Below, piece by piece: positions 60,880 to 64,000 of a stretch of DNA of 64,000 bases. How positions within the stretch are numbered: position 1 is the first letter of the stretch; each line of letters begins with the position of its first letter. The DNA comes from Apostichopus japonicus. Taxonomy: Eukaryota; Echinodermata; Holothuroidea; Aspidochirotida; Stichopodidae. Made by a program: the position numbers and the translations under genes. The DNA is taken from positions 1,157,714 through 1,221,713 of the forward strand of contig NC_092567.1 of NCBI RefSeq assembly GCF_037975245.1, written 5' to 3'. The notes beneath the pieces are model-generated. The model ran no database searches. It saw nothing but the letters and a program-made list of their open reading frames with translations, and was not told the origin of the DNA.

Positions 60880-61541
60880 ATACTTTTACAAGACAATGCC
60901 TCAATGCATGTAAATATCAACTTTTGGCCTACAATTCTTCTGTCAATTTTTCGCTCTAGAATAGTTCTGTAATTTCGTCGTTTCGTAAAGAAAATGACCA
61001 GATTAGTCAAAGAAAACGCTGTGGTATTATAGTCACCGATTCATTTAGTACCTAGTGAATCCATGGAACTTTTATCAGGTAATAGAGATATATTGAATTT
61101 TCTTTAAGAAAAACCCTTCGATATTTTTTTTTTCTGATCAGTATTTCCTTTCAGTAACTTAACCCAAACGTGATGGCAATGATGTATCTTGTAACAACTA
61201 TCACGCGATTGGCATGAAACTTTACACTCTCTTGATGAAAGTGTTATCTAATCTCCCGTACTTGATGATAGGTCAGTTTCAACGGGTTACCTATTTGAAA
61301 GTGGTTATTCGACATTGTTTGCCAAATATACAAATAATGGTAATAAATCTATGGAACGCCAAAACTGACAAAAGTACAGAACAAAAATGATGTCAACCTA
61401 AGTCATTATAATGACCAAGAACAATTTAAATCCTTATATGGCACTAATAGCACCTCCACATAATGACCAAGAACATTTTACTCACCATGCGATCCTAACA
61501 CTTACACATAATGACCGCCAATACAGACAATATTCACAAGC

Positions 61542-61691
61542 CCTTATGTGGGGATGCGCATAACGCCACGTAAGGACTAACGCAGTTCGCTAGTTTTTAT
61601 ATGGTGATTCGAGTATCTGCATCAGGACTAACGAACTGCGTTAGTCCTTATGTGGCTATGAGATTATCCACATAAGGACTAACAAACTTCG
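61542..61691. repeat. Alternating inverted repeats of CCACATAAGGACTAACGCAG
   Basis: Arms at 61566-61589 and 61632-61655 are complementary at 23 of 24 positions. A third, partly diverged unit lies at 61668-61691 and a half unit at 61542-61551. Within it, AGGACTAACG-AACTG-CGTTAGTCCT (61624-61648) is a perfect 10-bp hairpin. This block is in copy 2 of the duplication only. Confidence 0.85.
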
Positions 61692-61768
61692 TTACTTCTG
61701 ATGGAACCTTCCAAGGCTGAAAATTAAATATATATTGGGATGGCAAGAGCAAACTAAAGATGACGTCA

Positions 61769-62692
61769 TAACTTTCAAATGAAGAAAGACCATATTTAAC
61801 TGAAAGTTTTGTGCTATTTTGGAAGGTAATTCCTTTTCATTTAACAATTTTTGCGTTCTTAAACGAGAGTATACTACACCGTTATCTTCACTTGGACAGG
61901 CAGATGTAATGTTCAATCTTCTTCGAATATAAGCAGTGTAATTCCGTATATGTGTTGCCGTATCTTTTGAATCAACAAGTGGTCCTTCTGGTTCATTGAA
62001 ACCAATTTGATACCATAGGGATTCTTTTGTTAACCCCACAGTTTTATCTTCAAAACATGTATATGATTCTACAGGTTATAGTTGTAAATCGGTCTCTTGT
62101 AATTGCGTCTCCTTTTAAAATACGTTACACAATCCATATACTTCCTCCAACCACAAACTTCAAATAGAGACAAGGGTTCGTTGTGGCATAACGTCTGTAA
62201 TTTCCCCATGACGTAATAGCGTGTAAAAGAAAGGCATAAGTTCGTCGTGAATGACATGTGCAATATTTCCCGGCATGAATCGACGAAAGAGCAGATGATT
62301 ACTTTTCTTAAAGTTTATAAATATGTATCCATGAAAGTTGAAGTTTAAGTATTGCATCGTTGTGTAGGTAAATTTATCGGTTTGAGACGTCGACAGTGAA
62401 ATAGACATACTTTCTTAAACATCGTCTGTACTATTTTTGACAAACAATAAACTCTACGAATGTTGTGAAGAACAAAACTTTCTGAAATTACAGATTTTAT
62501 CATTTAGTTCCTGTCCAGAACACCAGGCAATATAACCTTCAGGTATGCTATCATTCAGCTTGTCTCGATAAATCTGAGATGAAAATATTTTCATAAAGAT
62601 TCCGTTTGCTATTGAATTGTGAATAAGGCTCTAAACATCAACACAGACAACAAAACAACCTTAGTAACCTCCCTAACCTCTATAGACGCCAT
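61769..62692 (-). pseudogene. POMGNT2-like pseudogene (duplicate of 36178-37560)
   Basis: It aligns along its length with the N-terminal two-thirds of the intact gene. Codon 28 (Trp in the intact copy) is TAG. Further frameshifts and stops separate the pieces carrying RFMPGNIAHVIHDELMPFFY and MGLTKESLWYQIGFNEPEGP. The 3' third is deleted: sequence equivalent to 36119-36649 is missing, joined at a shared ACT. No functional product is expected. Confidence 0.92.
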
Positions 62693-64000
62693 GCTTCCTT
62701 CCGCGTTGTGAACAAGTTTACGACGATGTGGGGAACCACGTTTCATTCTAAAGTGGTAATAACCTAACGTTTGCCTTAGCCTACACGTCTTTGGTTGCGT
62801 ATAATGGGTACAGTATTGCTTACATATACATTCCCACAATAACATTTGGTGCCTTGTTCATAGTATTAAATATCGTGAATGGTATCTTCCACTTAACTAA
62901 TACTGTCTAGATATCGATGGATATTATGGCTGTGCGTGTAATTATTACTGCACTTGGTATTCCTATAATATCGTGAGATATAGACCACGTCTTTTCGTAC
63001 TATCCATCACATTGGGCCTCAGAAATGACTTTCCATTCCACTCAAAATAGCATTCAAGCTTTTAGGTATTCCTTGGATAAAAATAGTTCGACGGACAAAA
63101 TTTACATATTTAATCAAGCATTATGCATACTCCTTTATGATTACCAAAACCTTCTTCTTTGAAGTCGAAAAATCCATAAAAGCCAGTATATACATTTACA
63201 AATTGTTTATTAAGTTAAATATCTCTTTCGTAAATGAGTGAGAAAACACTCGATCCCTCTGACAACTGAACAAGTTAACATTGTCGACCTAAACTAAACC
63301 TGTACTGACTTTTACCGAGATTGTCGTTGTCTGTGTGCCTTCCTCAAACTAATACACACAATATACAGCCTGTGCTGTATCAACTCAAACTTAGAAAAAA
63401 GTACTAAGAAGAAGCAATATCAACAACAATGCGATACCAAGACACTGTCTAGTTTATTTGTGAATCTATTCAATAAGAATTGCTTAACTTGTGACGGTCA
63501 GTAACCCTCAATATTTTTACAAACGCCGTAATGAGATACATGTAAATGTAATCGCCCTTTCCTTAGAAATCAGCAAGCTTGAACTGATACACCTATCATA
63601 CCCAAGAACTGGACTACACATGTAATCAATTGCTGACTATTTAATTAATAGAAACTGTTTTAAAATGCTGATTACTTAATAGGTAGCATGAAAACATATA
63701 GCAATATTTGGATTGTACAGGTACAATAGTTATACACTAGTTCATTTCATTTTAGTATACATACAAATAGGTTGTACAGGTAACTCATCGTTAGCATTAC
63801 TTAAACTATAGAACTGCTTATTTTTGTTGCATATTCTATCTTTTGATTATGGATCCGCCTTTACAAGTTTCAAATATTTTTACCTTCATATTGTTTATTT
63901 AAAGATGATAGTTGATATCTACGTTAACCTCAACCCTATCTCCATATCCGATTGGGTTTCTTTTCCTTCCATTATGTTAACTATAATGCGGGCATGTTCT

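Larger units (their letters stand above)
60880..64000. repeat. Segmental duplication, copy 2 (partner 35547-42250)
   Basis: The homology starts at TACTTTTACAAGACAATGCC (60881) and covers the glycosyltransferase pseudogene, the flank with GTTTGCCTTA and CACGTCTTTGGTTGCGTATA, then CTGTGCTGTATCAACTCAAA. After a jump over about 1.2 kb of copy 1 it reaches the repeat near 63570-63720. It continues past the hAT insertion point (AGAACTG at about 63809, TTTAAAGATGATA at about 63899) to the window end. Divergence is visible by eye but modest. Confidence 0.85.

Overview
The window looks like nuclear DNA from a marine invertebrate deuterostome. An echinoderm, possibly a sea cucumber, is my best guess, but no single sequence proves it. 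The grounds are multi-exon genes with GT-AG introns and recognisable animal domains, an AT-rich repeat-dense background, and many retrotransposon types (L2/CR1-like, RTE-like and Penelope-like retroelements, tRNA-derived SINEs, hAT and TTAA-target DNA transposons). No prokaryotic gene organisation is visible.

Region 1 (1 to about 32.6 kb) holds the 3' half of a plus-strand ANKS1 (Odin/AIDA-1) orthologue. Ten exons between 14297 and 28317 join in one frame. They encode an acidic/Gly-rich linker, two SAM domains, a disordered linker and a C-terminal PTB domain, ending at a TAG stop. The ankyrin-repeat exons must lie to the left, so 1-14296 is probably one or more large introns. That stretch holds minisatellites (75, 21, 31, 13, about 125 and about 88 bp units), two 383-bp TTAA-flanked MITEs and an unusual cluster of eight GTCACACACGTGAC-type sites. 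The introns also carry LINE fragments, a hAT element with a perfect 8-bp target duplication, a 49-bp inverted repeat, and a 120-bp tandem repeat that copies an exon end together with its splice donor.

Region 2 (32.6-35.5 kb) is a repeat zone with a long (ATC)n microsatellite fused to the tail of a decayed LINE.

Region 3 (35.5-42.7 kb) carries a minus-strand, intronless POMGNT2-like glycosyltransferase (460 aa, GT61 type), repeats, a 1,769-bp non-autonomous hAT element with exact target duplication, and a tandemly duplicated upstream region of the next gene.

Region 4 (42.7-57.6 kb) is a complete five-exon plus-strand gene for a 301-aa secreted fibrinogen-related protein. Its introns are packed with LINEs. 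A 5'-truncated RTE-like element has an 11-bp target duplication. A nearly complete L2/CR1-like LINE is inserted in the opposite orientation inside an older LINE, also with an 11-bp duplication.

Region 5 (57.6-64 kb) contains a Penelope-like element fragment and then a second, decayed copy of Region 3. In it the glycosyltransferase is a pseudogene (W28 to stop, frame breaks, 3' deletion with ACT microhomology). The homology runs past the position of the hAT insertion to the window end, so a second fibrinogen-related gene may lie just to the right.
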